A stretch of 14,233 nt of DNA from Gammaproteobacteria bacterium. Lineage in GTDB: Bacteria > Pseudomonadota > Gammaproteobacteria > Burkholderiales > Thiobacillaceae. Positions 8,580 to 13,489 of this stretch are shown piece by piece. Position 1 is the stretch's first letter. Every line of letters begins with the position of its first letter. The stretch lies in contig JAHJNP010000172.1 of assembly GCA_018820745.1 (NCBI GenBank), positions 1-14,233 of the forward strand, given 5' to 3'. The notes beneath the pieces are model-generated. The model did not search any database, was not told the origin of the DNA, and worked only from the letters and a program-made list of their open reading frames with translations. A program made the translations under genes and the position numbers.

Positions 8580-9326
8580 ATGCCTTACAGTGAACAAACA
8601 GTGCAATCGGTGCGGCCGTGGTCGGACAAGACCTTCAGCTTCACGCTCAGCCGGCCGCAGGATTTTGCCTTCGAGAACGGCGAATTCGTCACCATCGGCT
8701 TGAAGCGCGAGGGCAAGCTGGTGGCCCGCGCGTATTCAATCGTCTCCACCGCCGACCGCGATCATCTGGAATTCCTCAGCATCCACGTGCCGGACGGCCC
8801 GCTGACCAGCCAGCTGGTCCATATCCGCCCCGGCGACAACGTGTGGGTCAACAGCAAGGCCACCGGCTCGCTCACGCTCAATCATGTGTTGCCGGGGCGC
8901 ACGCTGTACCTGCTGGCCACCGGCACCGGACTGGCGCCGTTCATGAGCCTGATCCGCGACGCCGGACTCTATACGCGTTTTGAGAATGTGGTGCTGGTGC
9001 ATTCGGTGCGCACGGTGGCCGAGTTGGCCTACCGCGACGAAATCGAGGCGCTGGACAACGCCCAGCTGTATTACGTGCCGACGGTGACGCGCGAGGCTTT
9101 TCCCACGCCCGAACGCGGCGGCGATCTGTTTCGCTCCGGCCTGCTGTCGCAGCGTATTGGCCTGCCCGCGCCCGATCCCGAACAGGACCGTGTGATGGTC
9201 TGCGGCAACCCGGCAATGACGCGTGAGCTGACACATCACCTCAAGGACTCGGGCTGGACGCTGACCAACCATCGCGGCATCGGCAATTTCACCACCGAAG
9301 TCGCGTTTGTCGTGCATCACGAATAA
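8580..9326 (+). CDS. fpr: Ferredoxin/flavodoxin-NADP+ reductase
   Basis: FAD enzyme moving electrons between NADPH and ferredoxin or flavodoxin; cytoplasmic, often linked to oxidative stress and Fe-S cluster supply. The 248-aa product has the FAD-binding R50-AYS motif (ARAYSIV), the GPLTSQL diphosphate loop, and the NADP-binding LLATGTGLAPFMS at about 111-123. A second NADP-domain motif, VMVCGNPAMTREL, and a C-terminal NFTTEVAFV-type end follow. In-frame starts exist upstream, but the ATG at 8580 is chosen because a GGAG lies about 7 nt before it and it aligns with the family N terminus. It is 88 bp after rtcB with no clear own promoter. A GC-rich hairpin follows the stop. Confidence 0.93.
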   Translation: MPYSEQTVQSVRPWSDKTFSFTLSRPQDFAFENGEFVTIGLKREGKLVARAYSIVSTADRDHLEFLSIHVPDGPLTSQLVHIRPGDNVWVNSKATGSLTLNHVLPGRTLYLLATGTGLAPFMSLIRDAGLYTRFENVVLVHSVRTVAELAYRDEIEALDNAQLYYVPTVTREAFPTPERGGDLFRSGLLSQRIGLPAPDPEQDRVMVCGNPAMTRELTHHLKDSGWTLTNHRGIGNFTTEVAFVVHHE

Positions 9327-9353
9327 TCGCCCAGGGTCCGTTTGAATAATCGA

Positions 9354-9377
9354 TGGGCCCAGGAAGCCCCGGGCCCA
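9354..9377. terminator. Hairpin between converging genes, possible bidirectional terminator
   Basis: TGGGCCC (9354-9360) pairs perfectly with GGGCCCA (9371-9377) around a 10-base loop that can add a GG/CC pair. It sits in the 59-bp gap between the ends of fpr (plus) and the 130-aa exported protein gene (minus). Only AAAA follows on the plus strand and a short TCGATTATT on the minus strand, so the U-tract is poor in both directions. Confidence 0.4.
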
Positions 9378-9385
9378 AAACCTGC

Positions 9386-9778
9386 CTAGTCGCGGCCGTG
9401 GCGGCGGTGGTCGCGACGGTCGCTGCGATGCTCACGTCGAGCATCGCGCCGGCCGTCGTGCCGGTCTTTCCAGCCGCGGCGGTCATCCCAGCCACGTCCG
9501 TAATCCCGGTAACCGTAATCGCGGTAATGCCGTACATGCGTCACCCGGTGCGGCGGCGGCAGCACGATGACATGGCCGGGGTGGTGCGGCGTGTGCGTCC
9601 AGTAACGGCTGCCGCCGGATTCGTACAGCACGCGGAAACCGTCATGGTGGCGGGTGCCGAACGAGATGACGAAGTGCGGTTCGACCGAGACCACGCGGCC
9701 GTGGCCATAGTCGCTGCGGGCGATTGCGGTGCCGGAGGCGGCCAGCAGGGTGGTGGCAATCAGAAGGGTGCGTAACAT
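9386..9778 (-). CDS. Small exported protein with Arg/Asp/His-rich tail
   Basis: I do not recognise a named family. The 130-aa product has a clear signal peptide (LRTLLIATTLLAASG, cleavage near AIA-RS at about residue 20). A short folded-looking segment follows (RVVSVEPHFVISFG, then VLYESGGSRYWTHTP), including the HHPGHVIVLPPP stretch. From about residue 83 to the end it is a low-complexity mixed-charge tail of YRDYG repeats and RR/RD/DRH runs with many His, which suggests a disordered or surface-binding tail. A strong AGGAGA lies 7 nt before the ATG. It is the last gene of a three-gene minus-strand group, 59 bp after the glycine-zipper gene. The plus-strand frames here lack these start and export signals. 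Confidence 0.75.
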   Translation of the reverse strand: MLRTLLIATTLLAASGTAIARSDYGHGRVVSVEPHFVISFGTRHHDGFRVLYESGGSRYWTHTPHHPGHVIVLPPPHRVTHVRHYRDYGYRDYGRGWDDRRGWKDRHDGRRDARREHRSDRRDHRRHGRD

Positions 9779-9789
9779 GGCGTTTCTCC

Positions 9790-9810
9790 TTTCAGGTTTC
9801 AGGTTTCAGG
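9790..9810. repeat. Three tandem copies of TTTCAGG
   Basis: Three perfect head-to-tail 7-bp units at 9790-9796, 9797-9803 and 9804-9810 (CCTGAAA on the minus strand). They lie directly upstream of the AGGAGA ribosome site of the 130-aa exported protein gene, and the last minus-strand unit abuts that site. Confidence 0.85.
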
Positions 9811-9837
9811 TCCGGAAGGCGTGCGCCCGGCTGGGCG

Positions 9838-10422
9838 TCAATCGTTCCACTTGTTGCGGCTGTTGTTCCAGCGCTCGCCGCGCTGATCCTCGGCCACGGA
9901 AAAGCTCACATTCAGGGTCAGCCATTTTCCCGGGTCGTAGGGCAGGCGGGTGCTGTATTCGTGGCCCTGGAAGCGGTAGCGCACGTCGTAGCCGTTGACC
10001 ACCTGGCGGAAGTTGTCCTGGGTGCGGCAGCGTTCCACCTGCTGCGGGCGCGACTCGTAACGGGTGCCTCCGTCGTTCCAGCGGTCGCCCACCACGGCGC
10101 CGGTGGCGGCGCCGACTGCGGCGGCGGCAACCCGGCCGTTGCCCTTGCCGACGGTGGAACCGATCAGGCCGCCGGCGATGGCGCCGAGAATCGCGCCGCC
10201 GCCGTTGTTGCTCTCCCGGTAGCCTTGGGTCTCGTAACCGACGGTTTCGGTCCAGCACTCGCGGCGCGGCTCGTTGATCGTCTCGAAGACCGGCGTGCTG
10301 GCCAGAACCTGGGCGCGGGCGGTGAAGCCGTCGCTGTTGCCACGGCCGGGCCCCGCTTGCGCTGCGCCGCTGGCGGCCAGCAGTGCGGCAATCAGGGTGA
10401 TGTTCAGGGTGCGTGATTTCAT
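9838..10422 (-). CDS. Glycine-zipper 2TM-domain outer-membrane/periplasmic protein
   Basis: The 194-aa product has a signal peptide (hydrophobic residues 8-20, cleavage near AQA-GP at 23). The glycine-zipper hairpin at about 73-113 (GGGAILGAIAGGLIGSTVG, then AAAAVGAATGAVVGDR) is as in 17-kDa-antigen-like and related envelope proteins. Two cysteines, C56 and C132, flank the zipper and could form a disulfide. The C-terminal part (YDVRYRFQGHEYSTRLPYDPG and a LTLNVSFSV strand) is the usual tail of the proteobacterial branch. Only the ATG at 10422 gives a signal peptide; it has AAGGAGAG 6-8 nt upstream. It is the middle gene of the minus-strand group, 34 bp after the 96-aa gene. Function in the family is not settled; an envelope-integrity role is inferred. 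Confidence 0.85.
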   Translation of the reverse strand: MKSRTLNITLIAALLAASGAAQAGPGRGNSDGFTARAQVLASTPVFETINEPRRECWTETVGYETQGYRESNNGGGAILGAIAGGLIGSTVGKGNGRVAAAAVGAATGAVVGDRWNDGGTRYESRPQQVERCRTQDNFRQVVNGYDVRYRFQGHEYSTRLPYDPGKWLTLNVSFSVAEDQRGERWNNSRNKWND

Positions 10423-10456
10423 CGTTACTCTCCTTGTTGCATCAAATCGATCGGGT

Positions 10457-10747
10457 TCAGCGACGGTCGCGTGAGCGGCTGTCATCTTCCCTTCGCTGCT
10501 TTTGCTTCTGCTGGCGACGTTCGTAGCCGTAACCGTAGCCTTGCGGCTCCTCGGCCTCGGCTTCACGCTTGGTGGCGCGGCGTTCGTCCCTGCGGGCATC
10601 ACGCTGACCCGGGCGAACCTCGTCGCCACGGTCGCGCTGGGCCACGACGAACGCGCCGTCCATCCAATCCGGGGCGGCCTGAACCGGGGCGGCCAGCGCC
10701 AGTCCCAGTGCGGTCAGTCCGAAAATCCAAAGTTGTCGTGTGTTCAT
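10457..10747 (-). CDS. Small exported, highly charged protein
   Basis: Not recognised as a named family. The 96-aa product starts with a signal peptide (LWIFGLTALGLALAAPVQA-AP, cleavage near residue 24). A short DWMDGAFVVAQRDRG segment and then a long mixed-charge, Arg/Glu/Asp/Gln-rich tail follow, with GYGYGYERR in the middle and SRSRDRR at the end. The frame is open far upstream, but only the ATG at 10747 combines the signal peptide with a ribosome site (TGGAG about 8 nt before); an ATG four codons earlier is less likely. It is the first gene of the minus-strand exported-protein group and is divergent from the response regulator gene across a 153-bp gap. Composition resembles the tail of the 130-aa protein in the same group. 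Confidence 0.7.
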   Translation of the reverse strand: MNTRQLWIFGLTALGLALAAPVQAAPDWMDGAFVVAQRDRGDEVRPGQRDARRDERRATKREAEAEEPQGYGYGYERRQQKQKQRREDDSRSRDRR

Positions 10748-10841
10748 CGTGGGCTCCATTTCTGTGGTTGCGTTGCTTCGCTTCCATGCTTCGCAGTCTG
10801 GTTCAGGTAAGTAAGTGCACTGTTTCACGCAAGGGCGATTT

Positions 10842-10857
10842 TGTAACAGTGTGTAAC
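10842..10857. promoter_or_regulatory. Candidate response-regulator site: TGTAAC-N4-TGTAAC
   Basis: Two identical hexamers, 10842-10847 and 10852-10857, lie 10 bp apart, the head-to-tail spacing used by OmpR-family dimers. On the minus strand the site reads TACACACTGTTACA, agreeing at 10 of the 12 fixed positions with the RstA box TACATNTNGTTACA as I recall it. It is centred about 51 bp upstream of the response regulator start and faces the exported-protein genes on the other side. A further 7-bp inverted pair, CACTGTT (10818-10824) and AACAGTG (10845-10851), overlaps it. Binding is inferred. Confidence 0.5.
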
Positions 10858-10888
10858 GGGGAGGGGAATAGCACCCCACTACCGCTGA

Positions 10889-10894
10889 TATAGT
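10889..10894 (+). promoter_or_regulatory. Possible -10 element TATAGT giving a leaderless mRNA
   Basis: TATAGT (five of six to consensus) ends 6 bp before the ATG of the response regulator gene. Transcription starting at the usual distance would begin on or next to the start codon. No Shine-Dalgarno sequence is visible before the ATG. The -35 region (GAATAG) is poor, as expected for an activator-dependent promoter. Confidence 0.4.
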
Positions 10895-10900
10895 TGCCGC

Positions 10901-11614
10901 ATGGAAAAAGACGTGATTTACGTAACCGACGACGACCCCGGCATTCGCGAACTGGTGGCCGAATACCTGACGGGCCAGGGCTACGCAGTCGAGACCGCTG
11001 AAGACGCGGTCTCGCTCGATCGCCTGCTCGCCGCCCGGCTGCCCGACCTCTTGGTGCTCGACTGGATGATGCCGGGCGAGGATGGCCTGTCGGTGGCGCG
11101 GCGGCTGCGTGCGCAGCCTGGATTTCCGCCCATCATCATGCTGTCGGCCAAGGGCGAGGACATCGACCGCATCATCGGCCTCGAAGTCGGCGCCGACGAT
11201 TACCTGCCCAAGCCCTTCAATCCGCGCGAGCTGCTGGCGCGCATCCGCGCGGTGATGCGGCGGTACGAGGGGACAGCCGCGCCGGCCGCGGCCGAAACTG
11301 CGCGGCGGGTGCATTTCGGCCCGTTCAGCGCCAACCTCGACGCCCGCACGCTCAGCCGCGACGGCGCGGAAATCACGCTGACCAGCGGCGAATACGAGTT
11401 GCTGGAAATTTTCGTTACTCATGCCAACCGCGCGCTGTCGCGCGACTGGCTGATGGACCAGCTGCGCGGTTTCGAGCGCGACCCGTTCGACCGCAGCATC
11501 GACGTGCGGGTGAATCGCCTGCGCAAGAAAATCGAGGACGATCCGGCCAATCCGGCCTACATCCGAACCCAGCGCGGGCAGGGTTATCTGTTCGTGCCGC
11601 AGGGAAAAGGATAA
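10901..11614 (+). CDS. OmpR-family DNA-binding response regulator
   Basis: Two-component response regulator of 237 aa, the normal length. The receiver domain (about 1-122) shows the acidic triad D10-D11-D12, the phospho-acceptor D54 in LVLDWMMPGEDG, S82 and K104 in LPKPF. The C-terminal winged helix (about 137-235) has the OmpR/PhoB pattern LTSGEYELLEIFVTHANRALSR, PFDRSIDVRVNRLRKKIEDDP, and the RGQGYLFVP wing. The PFDRSIDVR motif places it nearest OmpR itself. The kinase gene follows after 7 bp. The signal and regulon are unknown; the divergent exported-protein genes are the obvious local target. The product lacks a visible ribosome site and may be translated from a leaderless mRNA. Confidence 0.93.
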   Translation: MEKDVIYVTDDDPGIRELVAEYLTGQGYAVETAEDAVSLDRLLAARLPDLLVLDWMMPGEDGLSVARRLRAQPGFPPIIMLSAKGEDIDRIIGLEVGADDYLPKPFNPRELLARIRAVMRRYEGTAAPAAAETARRVHFGPFSANLDARTLSRDGAEITLTSGEYELLEIFVTHANRALSRDWLMDQLRGFERDPFDRSIDVRVNRLRKKIEDDPANPAYIRTQRGQGYLFVPQGKG

Positions 11615-11621
11615 AGCCGGC

Positions 11622-12896
11622 ATGCGCTCGCTGTTCGCCCGCACCGCGCTGACGCTGGCGCTGGCCTTCATCGTGTTCCAGGTGGCGGCGTTCTGGGTGG
11701 TGTACCGGACCCTGATCGTGCCGGTGGCGGAGCGTTCGGCTGACGACCTGGCCGGACTGGTCGTGCTGTCGGCGCAAACCTGGGTGGAACTGCCGCCCGA
11801 GACGCGGGCGGCGTTCGAGCGCGAGCTGGCGCGCCGCCACGGCCTGCGCCTGACCACCGTCGATGTCGGGGCGACTGCGGACGCGCCGCAGTTTGCGTTT
11901 CGCACCCAGATCGAGGCCGCGCTGAGCCGCCGCGTGGGCGCGGCGGTCGTATTGCGCGGGGTGCCGAATCAAGCGGCAGCGTGGCTGGATATTCCGGTGG
12001 GCGGGCACGACCTGCGGGTCGGCTTTTTCCCCGGCCGCTATGCCGTCGAGCCGCCGCTGGCCGCGATCGCGGTTGTCGCGCTGGGCACGTTTTTCAGTCT
12101 GCTGACCGCCCTGTTTCTGGTGCGCCGCATCACCGTGCCGCTGGCGCGCGCGGCCCAGGCGGCCAGCCAGGTGGGGGCGGGCGAGTTGCCCGAGCCCTTG
12201 CCGGAAACGGGCCCCGCCGAACTCGCCGAACTCGCCCGCCGTTTCAACACCATGGCGGCCGAGGTGCGCGAGCTGCTGGATAACCGCACCACCTTGCTGG
12301 CCGGGATCTCGCACGACCTGCGCACGCCGATGACGCGTCTGCAGCTCAATCTGGAAATGTTGCGCGACGCCCCCAGCCCGGCGCGTATCGACCGCGCGGT
12401 GGCCGATCTGGCCGACATGAACAAGCTGATTACCGGTTACCTGGCGCTGGCGCGCACCACCCAGGCCGAAGCGAAGGTGCGTTTCGATCTGGCGGATTTG
12501 CTGGAAGAAATGGCCGTCGATGCAGGGCTGGCGTGGTCAGGCGCGGGACCATGCCAGGTTGAGGAGGGGCGGCTGGCAGTGCGGCGAATCGTGTCCAACC
12601 TGATCCAGAATGCGCAGCGCTACGGCGGTGGCACACCGGTCGAACTGGCTTTGGAATGTTCGGATAAGTTGGCGCAGGTGATCGTGCGCGATACGGGTGC
12701 GGGTATTCCAGACGATCAGCTGGAAAAGGTGTTCAGGCCGTTTTACCGGCTGGAGACCTCGCGTTCGCAGGTCACGGGGGGGACCGGGCTGGGCTTGGCG
12801 ATCGTGCGCCAGCTGGCGGAAACAAACGGCTGGAAAGTGAAGCTCAGGAACCGTGCGGCAGGCGGCCTGGAGGCCGTGCTTGAAATTCCCCGCTAG
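11622..12896 (+). CDS. EnvZ-type sensor histidine kinase
   Basis: Inner-membrane sensor kinase of 424 aa, paired with the response regulator 7 bp upstream. TM1 is at about residues 8-32. A periplasmic sensor region of about 115 residues follows without cysteines or a recognised fold. TM2 is at about 147-168 (AAIAVVALGTFFSLLTALFL), then HAMP (RRITVPLARAAQ to about 220). The dimerisation/phosphotransfer helix has H231 in LLAGISHDLRTPMTRL. The catalytic ATP domain shows the N box (SNLIQNAQRYGG), the G1 box (VRDTGAGIPDDQ), the F box (FRPFYR) and the G2 box (GTGLGLAIVRQL). All residues needed for kinase activity are present. It converges on the small-ORF pair, whose stop lies 10 bp beyond. Confidence 0.94.
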   Translation: MRSLFARTALTLALAFIVFQVAAFWVVYRTLIVPVAERSADDLAGLVVLSAQTWVELPPETRAAFERELARRHGLRLTTVDVGATADAPQFAFRTQIEAALSRRVGAAVVLRGVPNQAAAWLDIPVGGHDLRVGFFPGRYAVEPPLAAIAVVALGTFFSLLTALFLVRRITVPLARAAQAASQVGAGELPEPLPETGPAELAELARRFNTMAAEVRELLDNRTTLLAGISHDLRTPMTRLQLNLEMLRDAPSPARIDRAVADLADMNKLITGYLALARTTQAEAKVRFDLADLLEEMAVDAGLAWSGAGPCQVEEGRLAVRRIVSNLIQNAQRYGGGTPVELALECSDKLAQVIVRDTGAGIPDDQLEKVFRPFYRLETSRSQVTGGTGLGLAIVRQLAETNGWKVKLRNRAAGGLEAVLEIPR

Positions 12897-12906
12897 GCGG
12901 TCCGGC

Positions 12907-13062
12907 TCAGGTGTAGTAAGGCGTGCTCCGCCGCAGCACCCGGAATTCGATGAACAGCAGCGTCAGGCTGAACATCGACATGCGGTAAGTGCTGCCGCTG
13001 AAAAATCCCAGCGGCGAGCTGGACAGGCTGAGGCTCACGCTGGTTGCTCGACCGACTTGCAT
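12907..13062 (-). CDS. Small ORF 2 of a tandem paralogous pair (51 aa)
   Basis: The family is not recognised. The ATG at 13062-13060 overlaps the TGA of small ORF 1 in the sequence TGATG, so translation is probably coupled. The 51-aa product aligns without gaps to small ORF 1 over 37 residues with about 18 identities, including SxSP, FxGxTxRMS and SLxLLFxxF. This similarity across two frames is the main evidence that it is a real gene. There is no signal peptide or cysteine. Alternating polar/apolar residues (SLSLSSSPL, LLFIEFRVL) suggest beta strands rather than a transmembrane helix. The C terminus is basic and Tyr-rich (RRSTPYYT). A longer open frame runs upstream to 13311, but it would fully overlap small ORF 1. 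Confidence 0.6.
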   Translation of the reverse strand: MQVGRATSVSLSLSSSPLGFFSGSTYRMSMFSLTLLFIEFRVLRRSTPYYT

Positions 13063-13214
13063 CAGAGTGCAGGCTGGCGGGCAAACAGCGAGAACTGCAC
13101 GAACAGCAGCGACAGGCTGGTGAGGCTCATGCGTTCGGTCTGGCCGTGAAACCAGGCGAAAGGCGAGGCGCTGAGTTCGAGAACCAGTTGGTTTTGGCCG
13201 AATTGCAGTTTCAT
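13062..13214 (-). CDS. Small ORF 1 of a tandem paralogous pair (50 aa)
   Basis: The family is not recognised. The 50-aa product starts at the ATG at 13214 with a strong AGGAG six nt upstream (13225-13221). The predicted sigma-54 start point lies about 27 nt before the ATG. The open frame extends upstream to 13343, but that extension would begin before the promoter, so the short form is preferred. The sequence begins MKLQFGQNQLVLELSASPF and continues with WFHGQTERMS and then LTSLSLLFVQFSLFARQ. It shares the SxSP, FxGxTxRMS and SLxLLFxxF positions with small ORF 2. It has no cysteines and no classical signal peptide; hydrophobic and polar residues alternate. The promoter, ribosome site and paralogue together argue for a real, conditionally expressed gene. 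Confidence 0.65.
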   Translation of the reverse strand: MKLQFGQNQLVLELSASPFAWFHGQTERMSLTSLSLLFVQFSLFARQPAL

Positions 13215-13251
13215 GATGCGCTCCTGGGTGAAGGGGGGATGCCTGAATACC

Positions 13252-13267
13252 TGCAATGCCTGTGCCA
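13252..13267 (-). promoter_or_regulatory. Sigma-54 (RpoN) promoter for the small-ORF pair
   Basis: The minus strand reads TGGCACAGGCATTGCA, a TGGCAC-N5-TTGCA pattern preceded by T. The -24 GG (13266-13265) and -12 GC (13254-13253) are separated by exactly 10 bp as RpoN requires. Compared with the consensus YTGGCACG-N4-TTGCW, only the G after TGGCAC differs. The predicted start is near 13241, giving a leader of about 27 nt that contains the AGGAG site of small ORF 1. Confidence 0.75.
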
Positions 13268-13308
13268 ACCGGGCGATAATCGCGCGACGAAAAAATAAAC
13301 CAACAAAA

Positions 13309-13321
13309 CAATGGGTTGCCA
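13309..13321. promoter_or_regulatory. Possible IHF site upstream of the sigma-54 promoter
   Basis: CAATGGGTTGCCA agrees with the reverse of the IHF consensus (YAANNNNTTGATW) at all fixed positions except the AT of GAT. It is flanked by an AT-rich run (13290-13311) and lies about 50 bp upstream of the -24 element, between the promoter and the dyads, where IHF normally bends DNA in RpoN systems. A short degenerate site, so weak on its own. Confidence 0.3.
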
Positions 13322-13336
13322 GAGATGGCTTGAGCG

Positions 13337-13406
13337 GCCCCATTGGGGCGGGTGCGCGGGCTGACGGAAAGCCGTCAACCTGTGTCGAAGCGGCAAACAG
13401 TCGACA
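13337..13406. promoter_or_regulatory. Three dyads: candidate upstream activator sites
   Basis: Three inverted repeats lie in the 275-bp gap between the small ORFs and the ABC-F gene: GCCCC-ATT-GGGGC (13337-13349), TGACGG-AAAG-CCGTCA (13362-13377) and TGTCGA-N12-TCGACA (13383-13406). Their centres are about 26 and 25 bp apart, at roughly -102, -128 and -153 from the predicted sigma-54 start, within the usual range for enhancer-binding-protein sites. Their sequences differ from each other, so at most one or two may belong to the same protein. Confidence 0.4.
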
Positions 13407-13489
13407 TCGCGGGCGGGCGAACTTGACCGACAGGGTAGAATCCTGCTTTCGGTTTTGGCGGCGCGTGTCCTGCGCGCTGCACCTTTTGC

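Noticed and set aside
9724..10416. Plus-strand 230-codon frame, and a second at 9353-9775
   Set aside because: Antisense to exported-protein genes that have proper signal peptides, ribosome sites and, for 9838-10422, a recognised glycine-zipper domain.
10457..11905. 482-codon minus-strand frame reaching across the response regulator
   Set aside because: Only the last 97 codons (10747-10457) have a ribosome site and a signal peptide; the rest is antisense to the response regulator and kinase genes.
12893..13084. Alternative 63-codon minus-strand frame over small ORF 2
   Set aside because: Lacks the paralogue similarity, the TGATG coupling and any ribosome site that support the chosen frame.
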